Origin: Ianthella basta
Taxonomy: Eukaryota; Porifera; Demospongiae; Verongiida; Ianthellidae
Reading direction: 5' to 3'
DNA: 64,000 nt
Assembly: GCA_964019415.1 (NCBI GenBank)
Contig: OZ025887.1
Span: 6,463,732-6,527,731 of the forward strand
Positions 38,397 through 50,056 of the stretch are shown piece by piece. The first letter of the stretch is position 1. Each line of letters begins with the position of its first letter. The notes below the pieces were generated by a model. The model was not told the origin of the DNA. It was given only the letters and a program-made list of their open reading frames with translations, and ran no database searches. A program made the position numbers and the translations under genes.

Positions 38397-41300
38397 ATGG
38401 CGGTCCGAACGCGGGTCGTGAAGTTTGTTCGTACTCGGCAACCGGTCTCTTCCCCGGCACCCTCTGATCGACTGACAAAGAACAGGACCATTCGGATCAA
38501 GCCTCCTCACGGCGTATGTTGTCGCAGGCCTAGGGGGTGCGCTCGACCTTGTGTTTCACCGTCTTGTCCGTGTGCACTCAGCAGGCTGCCCCATTGCACC
38601 CTTCACTTGGTGGTAGCGAGCTGCCGCACTCTTTTGCTGAGCTTCGACTCCACAGCAAAGTGGTGCAGTCCCTCTCAGAGATGCACCTGGTCCAGCCCAC
38701 GGCCATACAAGTGAGTGGAACTGCACAACCACGTCCAGTGTAGGCATTGCTGTGTGGGCCGGAGGGGACTGCTGTGTGGGCCGGTGGGGACTGCTTTGTG
38801 GGCCGGCGGGGAGTGCTGTGTGGGCCGGCCGGGACTGCTTTGTGGGCCGGCGGGGACTGCCGTGTGGGCCGGTGGGGACTGCCTTGTGGGCCGGTGGGGA
38901 CTGCTGTGTGGGCCGGTGGGGACTGCTGTGTGGGCCGGTGGGGACTGCTGTGTGGGCCGGTGGGGACTGCTGTGTGGGCCGGTGGGGACTGCTGTGTGGG
39001 CCGGTGGGGACTGCTGTGGGCCGGTGGGGACTGCTGGCGCTAGCTGTGTGTCCTTTGCAGGTGCTGGCCATCCCCATGATACTGAGGAGGAGAAATGTGC
39101 TAGTGGGGGCGGAGACAGGTTCAGGGAAGACCCTGTCATATTTGACTCCACTTTTGAGCCTGATTAAAGAAGAGGAAGAGACTGGAGGAGTAGTTGCTAG
39201 GCTGCGCCGCCCCCGGGCACTCATTGTTGCTCCATCACGAGTGCTCGCACAGCAGATACTGGTGAGCGCACACACACACACAAAGGTCAGGCACTGCAGA
39301 TTGACAGTTTCCCTTCTTGCTTGTGCTGCAGTCAGTCACCAAACAGATGTGCCATGTTGTCAAGTTCCGAGCAATTGGGATGATAGGTGGATGTAAAAAG
39401 GTGCCAATTAGATTATAGTCCATCATGTGTGGGGTGTGAGGTGTGGGGAGGGTGTGAGTTGTGTGAGGGAGAGTGTGAGATGTGAGGTGGGTGAGGGTGT
39501 GAGGTGAGTGTGAGGGAAGATGTGAGGTGAGTGTGAGGGAGAGGGTAGCTATCCAGTGTGCTGTGATTGCCTTGTCCCTTTCCACGTCAGAGGTGGGTGC
39601 GTGATGGCTTAGAGCTTCCTGTTGATGTTGCCATAGCAACACCCGATTCCCTTCTACGGTATCGGCACAGTGAGCAGGTCAAGCTAACAGATGTGCGCCA
39701 CCTTGTCATCGATGAGGCAGACGCAATGTTTGATGAGTCTTTCCGCAACTCCACCCTCAGCATCCTCCAGAGTGTGCAGGTGAGGGGTGTGTGTGTGCGG
39801 GTGAGGGGTGTGTGTGCGGGTGAGGAGTGTGCGTGTGCTAGTGAGGGGTGTGTGTGCAGGTGAGGGGTGTGTGTGTGCAAGTGAGGGGTGTGTGTGCGGG
39901 TGAGGAGTGTGTGTGTGCAGGTGAGGGGTGTGTGTGCAGGTGAGGAGTGTGTGTGTGCAGGTGAGGGGTGTGTGTGCAGGTAAGGAGTGTGTGTGTGCGG
40001 GTGAGGAGTGTGTGTGTGCAGGTGAGGGGTGTGTGTGTGTGTGGGTGAGGGGTGTGTGTGCAGGTGAGGAGTGTGTGTGTGCAGGTAAGGAGTGTGTGTG
40101 TGCAGGTGAGGGGTGTGTGTGTGCAGGTGAGGGGTGTGTGTGCAGGTGAGGAGTGTGTGTGTGCAGGTGAGGGGTGTGTGTGCAGGTAAGGAGTGTGTGT
40201 GTGCGGGTGAGGAGTGTGTGTGTGCAGGTGAGGGGTGTGTGTGTGTGTGGGTGAGGGGTGTGTGTGCAGGTGAGGAGTGTGTGTGTGCAGGTAAGGAGTG
40301 TGTGTGTGCGGGTGAGGAGTGTGTGTGCAGGTGAGGGGTGTGTGTGTGTGTGGGTGAGGGGTGTGTGTGCAGGTGAGGAGTGTGTGTGTGCAGGTAAGGA
40401 GTGTGTGTGTGCAGGTGAGGGGTGTGTGTGTGCAGGTGAGGGGTGTGTGTGTGCAGGTGAGGAGTGTGCGTGTGCAGGTGATGGTGTGTGCCCGGAGGTG
40501 GAGTGTATGTATGTGGTGCGTTGGATGTGGCCAGATTGTGGGCCCCCTTCCATGACAGGGTAGCAGTATAGAACAGCCAGCTGTGGGACGAGGGGTCCAG
40601 GTGACATTAGTGGCAGCCACTCTGTCTCAGGAGCTGCTGAGTGTGGCCAATGAGCATGTCCCAAATTTGAGGAAGGTGACCAGCAAAGACCTACACCGTA
40701 TCCTGCCGCATGTGGAGCAGGTCTTCCTGGCGGTGGAGGTACATGAGAAGGCAGGTGCGTTCACCAGCTGGGGCTGTGCCGAGCCCTGCCCAAGTGTGCT
40801 CTGACCCACTTCACACACAGACCTGCTTCTGAATCTGCTGGCGAGGAAGAAGGGACTAACACAAAGTATGGTGTTTTGTAACACTGTTCCCAGTTGTGAC
40901 TGGAGTGCTCACTGCCTTGCAGACAGAGGCTTTGATGTTGTCAAATTACACGGTAGTTTACGCCCCGAGGTGAGCTGGGACAGGCCCTCAGTAGTTTTGT
41001 GGCTGCACACACTCACAGTTGGTCTTGCATTCAGGAGCGCAAGGAGTGCTTTAAGCGGCTCAGATCTGGAGACTTCAGAGTCCTAGTGTGCACTGATGCA
41101 GGCTCTAGAGGCCTGGATATCCCCCAGGTGATCCCCCCTCCCCCCTCGTACTGTGTGTTCTGTCAGCCTGGACCCTGTCGTCATTTTGAGTGTGCTTGTG
41201 TGCAGATGGAGTATGTCATCAACTTTGATTTCCCCTTGAGTGTGTTGGATTACCTCCATCGGGCCGGGCGGACAGGTCGTGTTGGAAGCAGGCAGGGATG

Positions 41301-41462
41301 TCAGGTGGTGTCTCTCATGACTCACCGGAGGGATGTGCGGATGGCGCACAGTCTAAAGGCAAGCGAGTTAGACACGTACGCGTGTGCCTGGGTCACTTTG
41401 TCACACTTGCGTTTTTGCAGAATGCTGCGGAATCCAAGTTGAGAGTGCTTCCGGATCCGTAG
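38397..41462 (+). CDS. DDX28: DEAD-box RNA helicase, DDX28-like, 10 exons
   Basis: DDX28 in mammals assists mitochondrial large-ribosome assembly. Exons 38397-38513, 38585-38710, 39061-39261, 39332-39400, 39591-39779, 40601-40754, 40821-40969, 41035-41127, 41206-41358, 41421-41462 give 430 aa. The N-terminus MAVRTRVVKFVRTRQP is Arg-rich and lacks acids, suiting a mitochondrial presequence. Helicase motifs: Q motif MHLVQPTAIQ, I AETGSGKT, Ia APSRVLAQQ, Ib ATPDSL, II DEAD, III AAT in place of SAT (human DDX28 also departs from SAT here), V CTDAGSRGLDIPQ, VI HRAGRTGRVGSR. The last intron uses a GC donor (AAG|GCAAGC); splicing it yields NAAESKLRVLPDP, which matches the DDX28 end better than read-through. 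Ends 69 bp before the GPCR-PIPK gene. Confidence 0.88.
38748..39045. repeat. 22-bp minisatellite in DDX28 intron 2
   Basis: About 13 copies of CTGTGTGGGCCGGTGGGGACTG; early copies differ (CTTTG, CGGCGGGG), later ones are identical, suggesting recent expansion at the 3' end. Confidence 0.95.
39780..40490. repeat. Splice-donor minisatellite in DDX28 intron 5
   Basis: About 38 units of 16-20 bp, GTGTGTGTGCAGGTGAGG and variants. The array starts exactly at the real donor of exon 5 (GTGTGCAG|GTGAGG at 39779/39780), and every copy repeats CAG|GTGAGG, CAG|GTAAGG or CGG|GTGAGG preceded by a GTGTGTG acceptor-like run. Confidence 0.95.
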
Positions 41463-41464
41463 AA

Positions 41465-41518
41465 CAGTCACGTGATCATTCACAGTCACATGATCATTCA
41501 CAGTCACGTGATCATCCA
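41465..41518. promoter_or_regulatory. Three 18-bp repeats CAGTCACGTGATCATTCA between DDX28 and GPCR-PIPK
   Basis: Three tandem units fill nearly all of the 69-bp intergenic gap: copies 1 and 3 contain CACGTG (E-box), copy 2 CACATG; all contain TGATCA. They end 13 bp before the GPCR-PIPK ATG, so they would lie in its core promoter or 5' UTR. Regulatory role is inferred. Confidence 0.5.
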
Positions 41519-41531
41519 CAGTCGTACAGCA

Positions 41532-44481
41532 ATGGACGATAAGTGTTCAGTGTTGAATTGCAACTTGTCCCAATGCGGTGCGGGACATCTGTTCAACGGA
41601 ACTGCCCGTTACAGCCACTCTGCCTACTTGTATATTGACATCGTCCACATTGCGCTGGGCCTTATTTCGTTCGCGTGCTGTCTACTCGTCTTCCTCTCCT
41701 ACTGGCGCATTCCTCGCATCAAGAGCTCGTCTCAGCTGCCCATCTTGGCCAGGTGAGTCAGCCGGTGACGCTAGTACAAGCATGGGCGCGGTAAAGGGCT
41801 CTGACGTGAGCTAGCTGTCTCCCCTCCGCTCCCCTCGTGACCCCACCCTTCCCTCTTGCTGGGACAGGACCTTCATAGATCTGCTGCTGTCCGTGGTGCT
41901 GATAGTGTCCTCCATCCCTCCGGGGAAAGGGATCAAACTCCTGGACGAATTCTCAGGACATAATGAAATTGGCTGCAAGATTCTCGGAGCTGTAAACCAG
42001 TTTGTGTTCATGGGTGGACTGTCGTGGTATGCAGTGATGGCCCTTGACCTGCACCTCGCCATCCGCAACCCATTCAGGTACGACAGAGTGTGAGCATGTG
42101 CAGTGTTAAAGGAAGGCTTGAGATGTTGCCTTGTTGGTGTCGTGGGGGGCTGGAGCTAGATGATGTGAAAATGAATAAATGGTGTGTATGAGATCTGGCG
42201 TAAGCAGCACTTTCAGTCAAGGCTCCATTGTGCAGTTTGCCATTCCCTTTCGAGTGCCGTAAGGACAGTCCCATTCATTTGCAGCATATAGTGTATAGCC
42301 CTGTTCCATTTTGCTGTAATCCCATCCCCATTGTGCTGTAGTCTCATTCCCATTCCCCTTTGTGTCTATGGACATGCAGAGCTGGTAATAAGTTCAAAGT
42401 ACCAATTCGGCTGGCAGCATGGGGGATTCCCCTTGTCATGGGCATTGTCTTGCTGGCTCTGTGGAGCTGCAATGGACCAGGTGAGCACTGAAGGGAACTT
42501 GTGTGTGTGTGCAGTTGTCCACAACCTACCCCTCCCCCCTCCCCTCCCCCCCCTGTACTGCACAGGACTGTCCATGTTTTATATCTGCTGGATCTCGGTA
42601 AAGGATGCGGTGAACTTTGTGATACTCTCTCTTATATTCTACCTTCTACCTCTCATGGCTTTAACATTTGTGTCAGTTGTCACCCTCATCCGGGCACTGC
42701 GACTGCTCTTGACCAAACTGCCAGCCAGTAGTGAGACCAGGCGAAAGATTCTCCGCCAGAACAGTGCCTTTGTCCTGGTGGTGGCCATCGAGGCTGCTGC
42801 AACATTGTTGCTATTGACTGTGCAGTTGGTGCTCATCTTCACACTCCCTGATACCACTGCCCACCCTAACCGTAACCCAGGGTGCTGTCCTTCCTTTAAC
42901 GAGTGGTGGCATATTTTGTTGGCTTTGCTGTTTGCCCTGTTCTTCCATGGGACACGTGGCCTGGTCATCTTGATGGTGTGGATGTGCACCAACTCCATCA
43001 CTTTTAAGGAACTTCGCCACCTCTTTTGCTGTCGCTGCTGCTACTGCAAGACCCACTACTTCCCCCCAAACATCACAACACCTCTTGTCCAGTCAGACAG
43101 TGGAGTCAACCGAGCACTGAGGAGAGATGCAATGTACTGCATCAATGTGGGAATCCTGCATGTGATTGACGGTGACATTCAGCGGCAGAAGGAGCAGCAG
43201 GGCTGGGACAGCCTGGCCCGTGATGACCTGGGCCTGGTGCTTGGGGACTACCTCTACCAGCAGGAGCGGGAGCAAGGTGATGCCTCCTTGGATGCCTCGC
43301 AACGCCAACCAGGGCAGGAGCGTACACTCCCTCTTACTTTGAGCCAGCAAGAAAAGAGGACATTTGATTTCACTGAAGTGGAGCCTGACATTTTCTCTCG
43401 GCTGCGGGAGTGCTACCGCACCGACCTGGAACAGTTCCGTGAATCCTTCCACATTCGGGACCTGCAGGACATTGAAAGTAGTGGAATGCTGGAGAAGTTC
43501 ACAGAGGGCAAGAGTGGGAGCTTCTTCTACTTCACTCATGATTTCCGTTTCATTATTAAAACAGTCACTGACACTGAGGTGGGTACTATGCGGCGAGTTG
43601 CTCTGTCATACTTCAAGCACATGAAGGCCAACCCTGACACCTTCCTGCCCCGTTTCTTTGGACTCTACCGCGTCCGGCTGGCTAGGGAGCAGAAGCTCAT
43701 CAATGTGGTTGTCATGGACAATATCTTCCACACCAGTCGCAAGCTGTGCATGCATCGCAAGTTTGACCTCAAGGGCTCTACCTTGGGCCGGCAAGTGGTT
43801 CGAGGCCACCCCTCCTCCCGTGATCGCTACAAGGGCACCCTCAAGGACTTGGACCTGCAGCAGAAGATCTATGTTGGTGCTGACAACAAGGCACGCATAA
43901 TAGACCAGCTTTGTGCGGACACAGACTTCCTCGAACAGCACCGCATCATGGACTACAGCCTGCTGCTGGGCATTCACCAGCACAGCCCCAACAGTGCCTC
44001 CCCACTCTCGCTTGTGGTGAAGGAGGGACAGCAGGGAGGGTTCACTGTGGTTGACGAACTCACCTTTGGTGCAGACTCCAAGACTGCAGAATCCACATTT
44101 GGTTGTGAAGGACTGCCTCCCAGCCATTCTTCCCCTGACTCTCCAATGGTCCACACTCCTTGGTTTCGGCAGGACTTTGGTGGTCTGCGGAGCACCGACC
44201 TAAACCACCCAGCTGGCCCTGGGGCCTCAGAGGATGACGCAAACACAATTGAGCTCCACACACTGACAAAACTCAATGCAGTCTCGAGCTCTGGAGAGGT
44301 ACTGGGAGAGACGTACTTCATGGGCATCATTGACATCTTGCAGGAATACAATTGGGTGAAGAGGGCTGAGCATTTGTGGAAGTCTCGCGTTCTCTGTCAC
44401 AAGCCGTATTCTATCTCGGCCATCAATGAACGTGACTATCGCACGCGATTCATTGACTTCATGAAGGACAAATTTGAGTAG
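41532..44481 (+). CDS. GPCR-PIPK: seven-TM receptor fused to phosphatidylinositol-phosphate kinase
   Basis: Four exons (41532-41752, 41868-42077, 42380-42480, 42566-44481) give 815 aa. Residues about 30-300 form seven hydrophobic segments: IVHIALGLISFACCLLVFL, FIDLLLSVVLIVSSIPP, FVFMGGLSWYAVMALDLHLA, LAAWGIPLVMGIVLLAL, VILSLIFYLLPLMALTF, LVVAIEAAATLLLLTVQL, ILLALLFALFFHGTRGLVIL. The short N-terminus has N-glycosylation sites (NLS, NGT). A Cys-rich juxtamembrane stretch (CCRCCYC) follows TM7. The PIP kinase domain (about 440-815) has FIIKTV (ATP lysine), the signature FDLKGSTLGR, IMDYSLLLGIH and the activation segment GIIDILQEYNWVKRAEHLWK. The Glu in KRAEHLWK matches type I PIP5K (PI4P 5-kinase) rather than the Ala of type II. 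Predicted to make PI(4,5)P2 under receptor control; ligand unknown. Known relatives: Dictyostelium RpkA and oomycete GPCR-PIPKs. Confidence 0.93.
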
Positions 44482-44610
44482 CAGCAGTGCAGTCGCTGTG
44501 TGTGTGTGTACAGGCATGGAATTGTATTCAATTTGGTTTACGCGTTTTGACGAATTATCACTTATTGATCTTATTGTGTGTATTGCCATAGTAACAAGCA
44601 GTTTGACAAA

Positions 44611-45218
44611 ATGGCCGGTTCACAGGCGTCCGGAATGGTGAAGTCGCACATGGCCCAAGGAACGAGTTTGCCGTCCATTCCCCACGCACGCCACTTCACA
44701 AAGTTGGACCCAAAGACAGACAGTGTCGCTGTACCCGAACTGACTATGGCGCAGAGAGGAGGCGCATGCTGGGAAGATTCTGGAGTTGATTTGAGCGCGA
44801 GAAAGTTATTCCATAGCGAACGCAATCTGTTTAGCCTTACAACCGATGACAGGCGGATCGTATCTCCCCGGCCGCCATCACCATGCAGGCGGAAGGTTCG
44901 TTGAGCGTGCGTGATCAGAGTGTGAGTGCAGTGTAGGCGCCAGCGTCCGAACACTGTGGAATATGGCCTTTTGTCTCTGTATTTACGTACCTTGATGTTA
45001 GAACACCGACGTGGTCCGTACGTCCAAGGCAGAACTGGAGCGCCGGGACGCAGCCGCCCGACAGTTGACGGAGGACAATACGCGGCTCTCTAGTCGCGTG
45101 CGCCGCCTGGAGCAGGATCTGCGCGCGTTGCACCAGGTGCGTCTTTCTGTAAGATCCTTGCTTGATCATAGGCTGTGTGCATGTGTGCGTGCGTGTACGT
45201 GCGAGCGTGTGCGTGTGC

Positions 45219-45260
<42 letters not shown>

Positions 45261-48200
45261 GTGGAAGAGGACTACCGCGCAGTAGGGGCCCAGGTGGGCG
45301 TGGCCTTAGACTCAGTCTCCACTGAAACTGCCCGGGCAGCCATAGCAGTTGCTGTGACTGATGTGGTGAAGGAAAGAGAAAAGGCACAGCAGAGGGTTTG
45401 TTCAGTTCTCAGATGCTGTGTCATGTCATGTCGGTGCGTTGCAGCCAGACATCTGATTTACTACTGCAGCTTTCAGATGTGAATGACCAAGTGACAGCCC
45501 TGTCAGGGACCCTGGCTGCCGAGAGGACAAAGGGAGAGGTTGCCAGTGCTGAGCTTGACCAACTGAGGAAGGAGAGAAAGGAAAAAGATAGTATTATGAA
45601 GCAACAACAGGTGAGAGGATGATTCAGCTGACATGTATAACCCTACTTGATTTAGTCCTTATGTTCAATGGCCTTACCAGGAGGACCTTCAGGCACTAAG
45701 GCAGTCCTCTGCCAGCTTGTCTGCTCAACTGGAGTCATTGCGACATCGGATGGCATCTGCTGAGGAGGCGGGAGGCAGTGCCCCTTGCTCTGTCCCTGTG
45801 GCCCTGCAGGAGCTAACCAAACTGCAGGAGGAAGTGGCACGTGGAGCACTGGAAGTGGGGGACCTGGGAGACCGGTTGAGGGCTCAGGAGGAGCAGCTGG
45901 AGTTGGCTGTAGACCGTGCAGCCATTTCTCAGGATGCAGTGAGTGCGTATCTTGTGTGGCATACGGCATAGCCATCTTCCAACTGTGTGGTCTTTTCTTT
46001 AGCTTACAGAACTACTTGACAGCATGTCAGAGGTACTTGGCTTGCCTGTGGATGAGTCAACACCTAGGGACTGTGTTAGACAGGTTCGTTTGCTCCAAGT
46101 ACCCCTCCCTCATACAGTGCCCCTCCCTCATACAGTGCCCCTCCCTCATACAGTGCCCCTCCCTCATACAGTACCCCTCCCTCATATAGTGCCCCTCCCT
46201 CATATAGTGCCCCTCCCTCATACAGTGCCCCTCCCTCATACAGTGCCCCTCCCTCATACAGTGCCCCTCCCTCATGCAGTGCCCCTCCCTCATACAGTAC
46301 CCCTCCCTCATACAGTGCCCCTCCCTCATACAGTGCCCCTCCCTCATACAGTGCCCCTCCCTCATACAGTGCCCCTCCCTCATACAGTGCCCCTCCCTCA
46401 TACAGTGCCCCTCCCTCATACAGTGCCCCTCCCTCATACCGTGCCCCTCCCTCATACAGTGCCCCTCCCTCATACAGTGCCCCTCCCTCATACAGTGCCC
46501 CTCCCTCATATACATAGGTGGTTGCACTATGTCAGGAGAACACCGACTTGCGTGCGATTATGAGTGCCCTTGAAGAGGAGAAGGCTGCATGTGAAGCAGG
46601 TGCAAAGGCCAATCGTGAGACTATCCTGAGAATGGTGGCTGAAGCCAAAGCGTATGAGACCACTTTGGACAAGATGTCCACTCTGAAGCAGGTACTGTAT
46701 GTGGCCTTGCTGCACGATGGGTGGTGAGGTGTTGTACACGTGGGCATGGGGCTTCCTTTGTGCAGGAGCGAGATACAGCTGTAGCATGCAAAGTGTCAGT
46801 TGAACATGAAAGAGATGAGCTGGTAACTCACCTCAGTCGAGTTAAGGAACAGCTGGCTGCTGCGGAGAGCAGGCTGCAGGAGGAAGGACAGCAAGCAGAG
46901 GCAGTGCAAGAAGAATTGCATCAGTTGGAGGAGACACTGGAGAGGCAAAAAGAAGAGGTGGCCACAGCAATGCATCACTGTCTATGCATGCATTGGGTGA
47001 CTTAATTGATTGCCCTGTCCTTTTCAGTCTTCCTGTTTGATGGCCAAGATCCAGGCAGTGACCCACTGTGGGAGCTCTGAACCAATTGAAGCTTTGCAGG
47101 GGCTGGCCATGAAGGCAGATGAATTACAAAGTGTACTTGGTCAAGTGTCTTCTCTGGAGTCCACAGTCAAGTTACAGACACATGAACTGGACAGCATGCG
47201 AGGTATAATTGAAGAGAGAGATAAGAGCATAGAAGGAAGCCAAGCTGAGCTGAAGGCTGCTAAAGAGCAGATTGAGGCCTGCAGGGCTGAGGCTGCGCTC
47301 ATGGAGGCGACTGTGACAGAAGTAAAGCAAGCCCTTCAAGTGGTATGGCACAGTGATGGTGTATTGACTGTCATGCAAGTACTCGTAGATGCTGCTCCCA
47401 ATAGTGTGTAAGTACTGTTGCCTATGTTTGCCCTTCATGATTTGACTCTATTTTGCTTTCACCTATATCCGTTTCAGCATGTTGAGTTTGGGATGCGCTT
47501 GGCAACATGTCTGGGCCTGGATGGAACAGTGTCTGAGCTGCTTACAGGAGAGTTTGCCTGTGATGCTGTCATTACACGAGCACAGCAACTAGTCAGGCAG
47601 GAGGTGAGGAGTGGCTCTGAGTGTGCATGAACCCTGCTTCCTGTTCTGTGCCTCCCTTATATATGTACATGTGTCCTGTGTCTTAGACCCAGGCTTTGTT
47701 GGAGAAGCAGGCAATGGTGCACAGGCTACAGCAGAGGCTTAAGGTCAGCAGACAGGCCGTTGACAGCAAGGAGCTGCACATCACTGTCCTGCAAAAGAAG
47801 ATTGCTACATTGCAGGAGAGAATCACCTCATACACTAGCACACAGAGCCGAGTTGACAGCCTGGAGAAGAAGGTGCATTGTGACTTTACTGCTGGGTTCT
47901 CCTTACACCTGGCCATCTACTACTGTGTGCTCCCTTGCCCACTTCTCAGCTGAAGATGCGATGCAGTCAAGAGGAGAAGCTACGTGCTGAGCTGGCTCAT
48001 TGGAACACAGCTGAGCAGGAGCTGAATGAGAAAGAGAGGTGTTTGTTGCAGCTAAAGGTCAGTATGCACCACTGTAGCTCTGTGTGTACAACTGGCGGGT
48101 GATGCCACACTAGTTACTGTATTGCTGTGAGGGTGATGGCTGTGGTATGTATTTCATTCTTTGCATGCACTGTTGTTTGTGTGCTTATGTTCCTTGGGGA

Positions 48201-48718
48201 AGGATGCAGTGAAAGCGCGGGAGGCCACTAATGCAAGTTTGCAAGACACTATAAGACAGTTGAGCAAGGAGCGGGATGCTGCTGTTAAAAAGTTGGATGG
48301 TTTGCATGCAAAAGACAGCAAACAGAGGGAGTGTTTGGAGCAGTGCCGTGCCGAGCTGGAGGTGGAGTTGCGGGCGTGCCAGGACAAGCTTGGACAGCTC
48401 AAAGCAATACAACAACAGGTTAGTCAGGACAGGCTGTGCATGCACATGTGTACATGTATGTCGGTCGTTTCATCATTGTTGTATTCCGGTATGCAGTATG
48501 TGTCTCTGCGAGAAGGCTTGGGCCAGGCCTTGGGGATGAGTCAAGGACAGATGGGCAATGATCAAGTTCTTATAGAAACAGCTGCACAAATATATTTGGC
48601 CTTGCAAAGACAGGAGCAGCGTTCACGTGACTTGGAAACAAGCCTGCACCAGCTGGAGCAAGGGTTCATGCTGGGTTTACGGGACACCCTGTCGCAACTC
48701 TGCAAACCAGAGACTTAA
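44611..48718 (+). CDS. Long coiled-coil protein, multi-exon, family not recognised
   Basis: Exon 1 44611-44895 (MAGSQASGMVKSHM, 95 aa, low-complexity and basic) splices to 45002-45136 (NTDVVRTSKAELERRDAAAR), then at least ten exons of heptad-rich sequence: 45261 onward (VEEDYRAVG), 45.47-45.6, 45.68-45.94, 46.0-46.08, 46.52-46.69, 46.76-46.96, 47.03-47.34, 47.48-47.6, 47.69-47.87, 47.95-48.06, 48.2-48.42 and 48.5-48.72, ending LSQLCKPET. Almost every exon is Glu/Gln/Lys/Leu rich without Pro, i.e. continuous coiled coil, with one globular-looking insert (HVEFGMRLATCLGLDGTVSELL). No membrane segment or enzymatic motif is seen. Such proteins are often centrosomal, ciliary or cytoskeletal, but I cannot assign a family. 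Confidence 0.75.
46099..46515. repeat. 17-bp minisatellite CCCCTCCCTCATACAGTG
   Basis: About 24 copies of an 17-18-bp unit, highly homogeneous, starting about 17 nt after the donor CAG|GTTCGT in an intron of the coiled-coil gene and ending next to its acceptor (CATAG|GTGG). Confidence 0.95.
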
Positions 48719-48885
48719 CCATTCTTGTAGTGTACACGTTTTCTGTTCATTCTGTATTGCATTGATAAACTGGTGCCACGTGCAGCCATCCTGCCTATGT
48801 ACCACGCTAACCGTGAAGTTATGCTCTTGAGGGAGGGTGTTGTGCATGTGAGGGGTATGTGTGTATGACATTGTGGATTACATAA

Positions 48886-49018
48886 CCACATAGGATTGGG
48901 TGAATACAATGAATCCATTGTCGACCCAATCCCATGTGGTCACATGACATTGTAGATTGCATAACCACATGGGATTGGGTCAACACAGTGAATCTACTGT
49001 TCACCCAATCCCATGTGG
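48886..49018. repeat. Tandemly duplicated hairpin (79-bp unit)
   Basis: Two copies, 79 bp apart, of an inverted repeat with 16-bp arms: CCACATAGGATTGGGT / ACCCAATCCCATGTGG (48886-48901, 48924-48939) and a perfect second copy with CCACATGGGATTGGGT (48965-48980, 49003-49018). The loop of copy 1 is itself palindromic (ACAATG...CATTGT). The leading GACATTGTRGATTRCATAAC is shared by both. Either a small palindromic element that was duplicated or a structured 3' region of the coiled-coil gene. Confidence 0.85.
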
Positions 49019-49039
49019 TTACATGCATAACCACCATAA

Positions 49040-50056
49040 GTGTTCGGTACAAATTATAGTCTAAGTAAAAAGTTTATAATGTAAAAATTATATCTATACA
49101 AGAAAAGTTTTTGGTGCGGAAAAATTCTTTTGGTACAAGAAACATTTAACCTTCATGAAAATTTATTTGCATGCTAAAAATGTTTAACTGTATAAAAATT
49201 TTTGCATACATAAAATGTTTTTTGGAATACTTACAAAATCTTTGATTATTTTGAAAAATGATGGGATAAAAAATAATTTCCCCCCTGTCTTGAATAATTT
49301 TTGGTGTACACTAAATCCTGCTGATATCAGGAAATATTGTGGGTTGCAAAAATACTGGGAGCAACAAAAAATGCTAGGAGTTAAAAGGGGTCAACTGCGC
49401 ACTGTAATGAGCTCAACCACTGTCAGTGATGGAGACGTTTGTCCTTGTATTATGTTATCACATGTTATGTGTAATTTCACCTAGTTTGTTGTAATGTTTC
49501 TGCATTGTGCGGGTGCGTGTGTTTGTGAGTGATTGTTGCTGAGCTCCTGTTGAGCTGCCGAGTGTCTGGCCATGCTATTGTTCCTGGTGTTTGCTCTTCC
49601 ATATTGAAGTGACTATCTGTTTGTCTGGGAGGTCAGAGCGATACCCACAAAATGGTAACAGTACATTGTTTTGTTCTTAGCCCCAAGTCTCAACTGTCAC
49701 CCAATCCCATCACTGTGTTACAACTGTCATTCTCTCCTGTCACAGTGTCACAACTGTCCCATGAGAAGTGGTGTCAGTCGGCAAGTCCATTGGGTGGGCC
49801 ACTCGTAGCAGCACTGAGGCATGTTATTGCTCCCTGCGCTGTGAGATCACCCATGGGGACCAGTCCACACCTCCCTACCAGAGTATAGCTATGCAAAAAA
49901 GTTTTGGACTCACATGCAGGATGAGCGAGTGGGTGCAGGGGAAGGGGGCATGATCAGTGAAATTGTGTTTGTAGTGCATACAATACAACATGGGAGTAAT
50001 AAGGAGTGTACAATGAAACCTCCTTATAAAGTACACCATGCCATAAACACAGCCTA
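49040..50056. other. Gene-free, partly AT-rich intergenic region
   Basis: 49040-49400 is strongly AT-rich with repeated AAAATTTTT/GTTTTTTGG motifs, unlike the GC-rich surroundings. 49660-49760 has three spaced ACAACTGTC motifs. I find no exon with consensus splice sites or homology. The rest shows nothing I can name. Confidence 0.5.
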
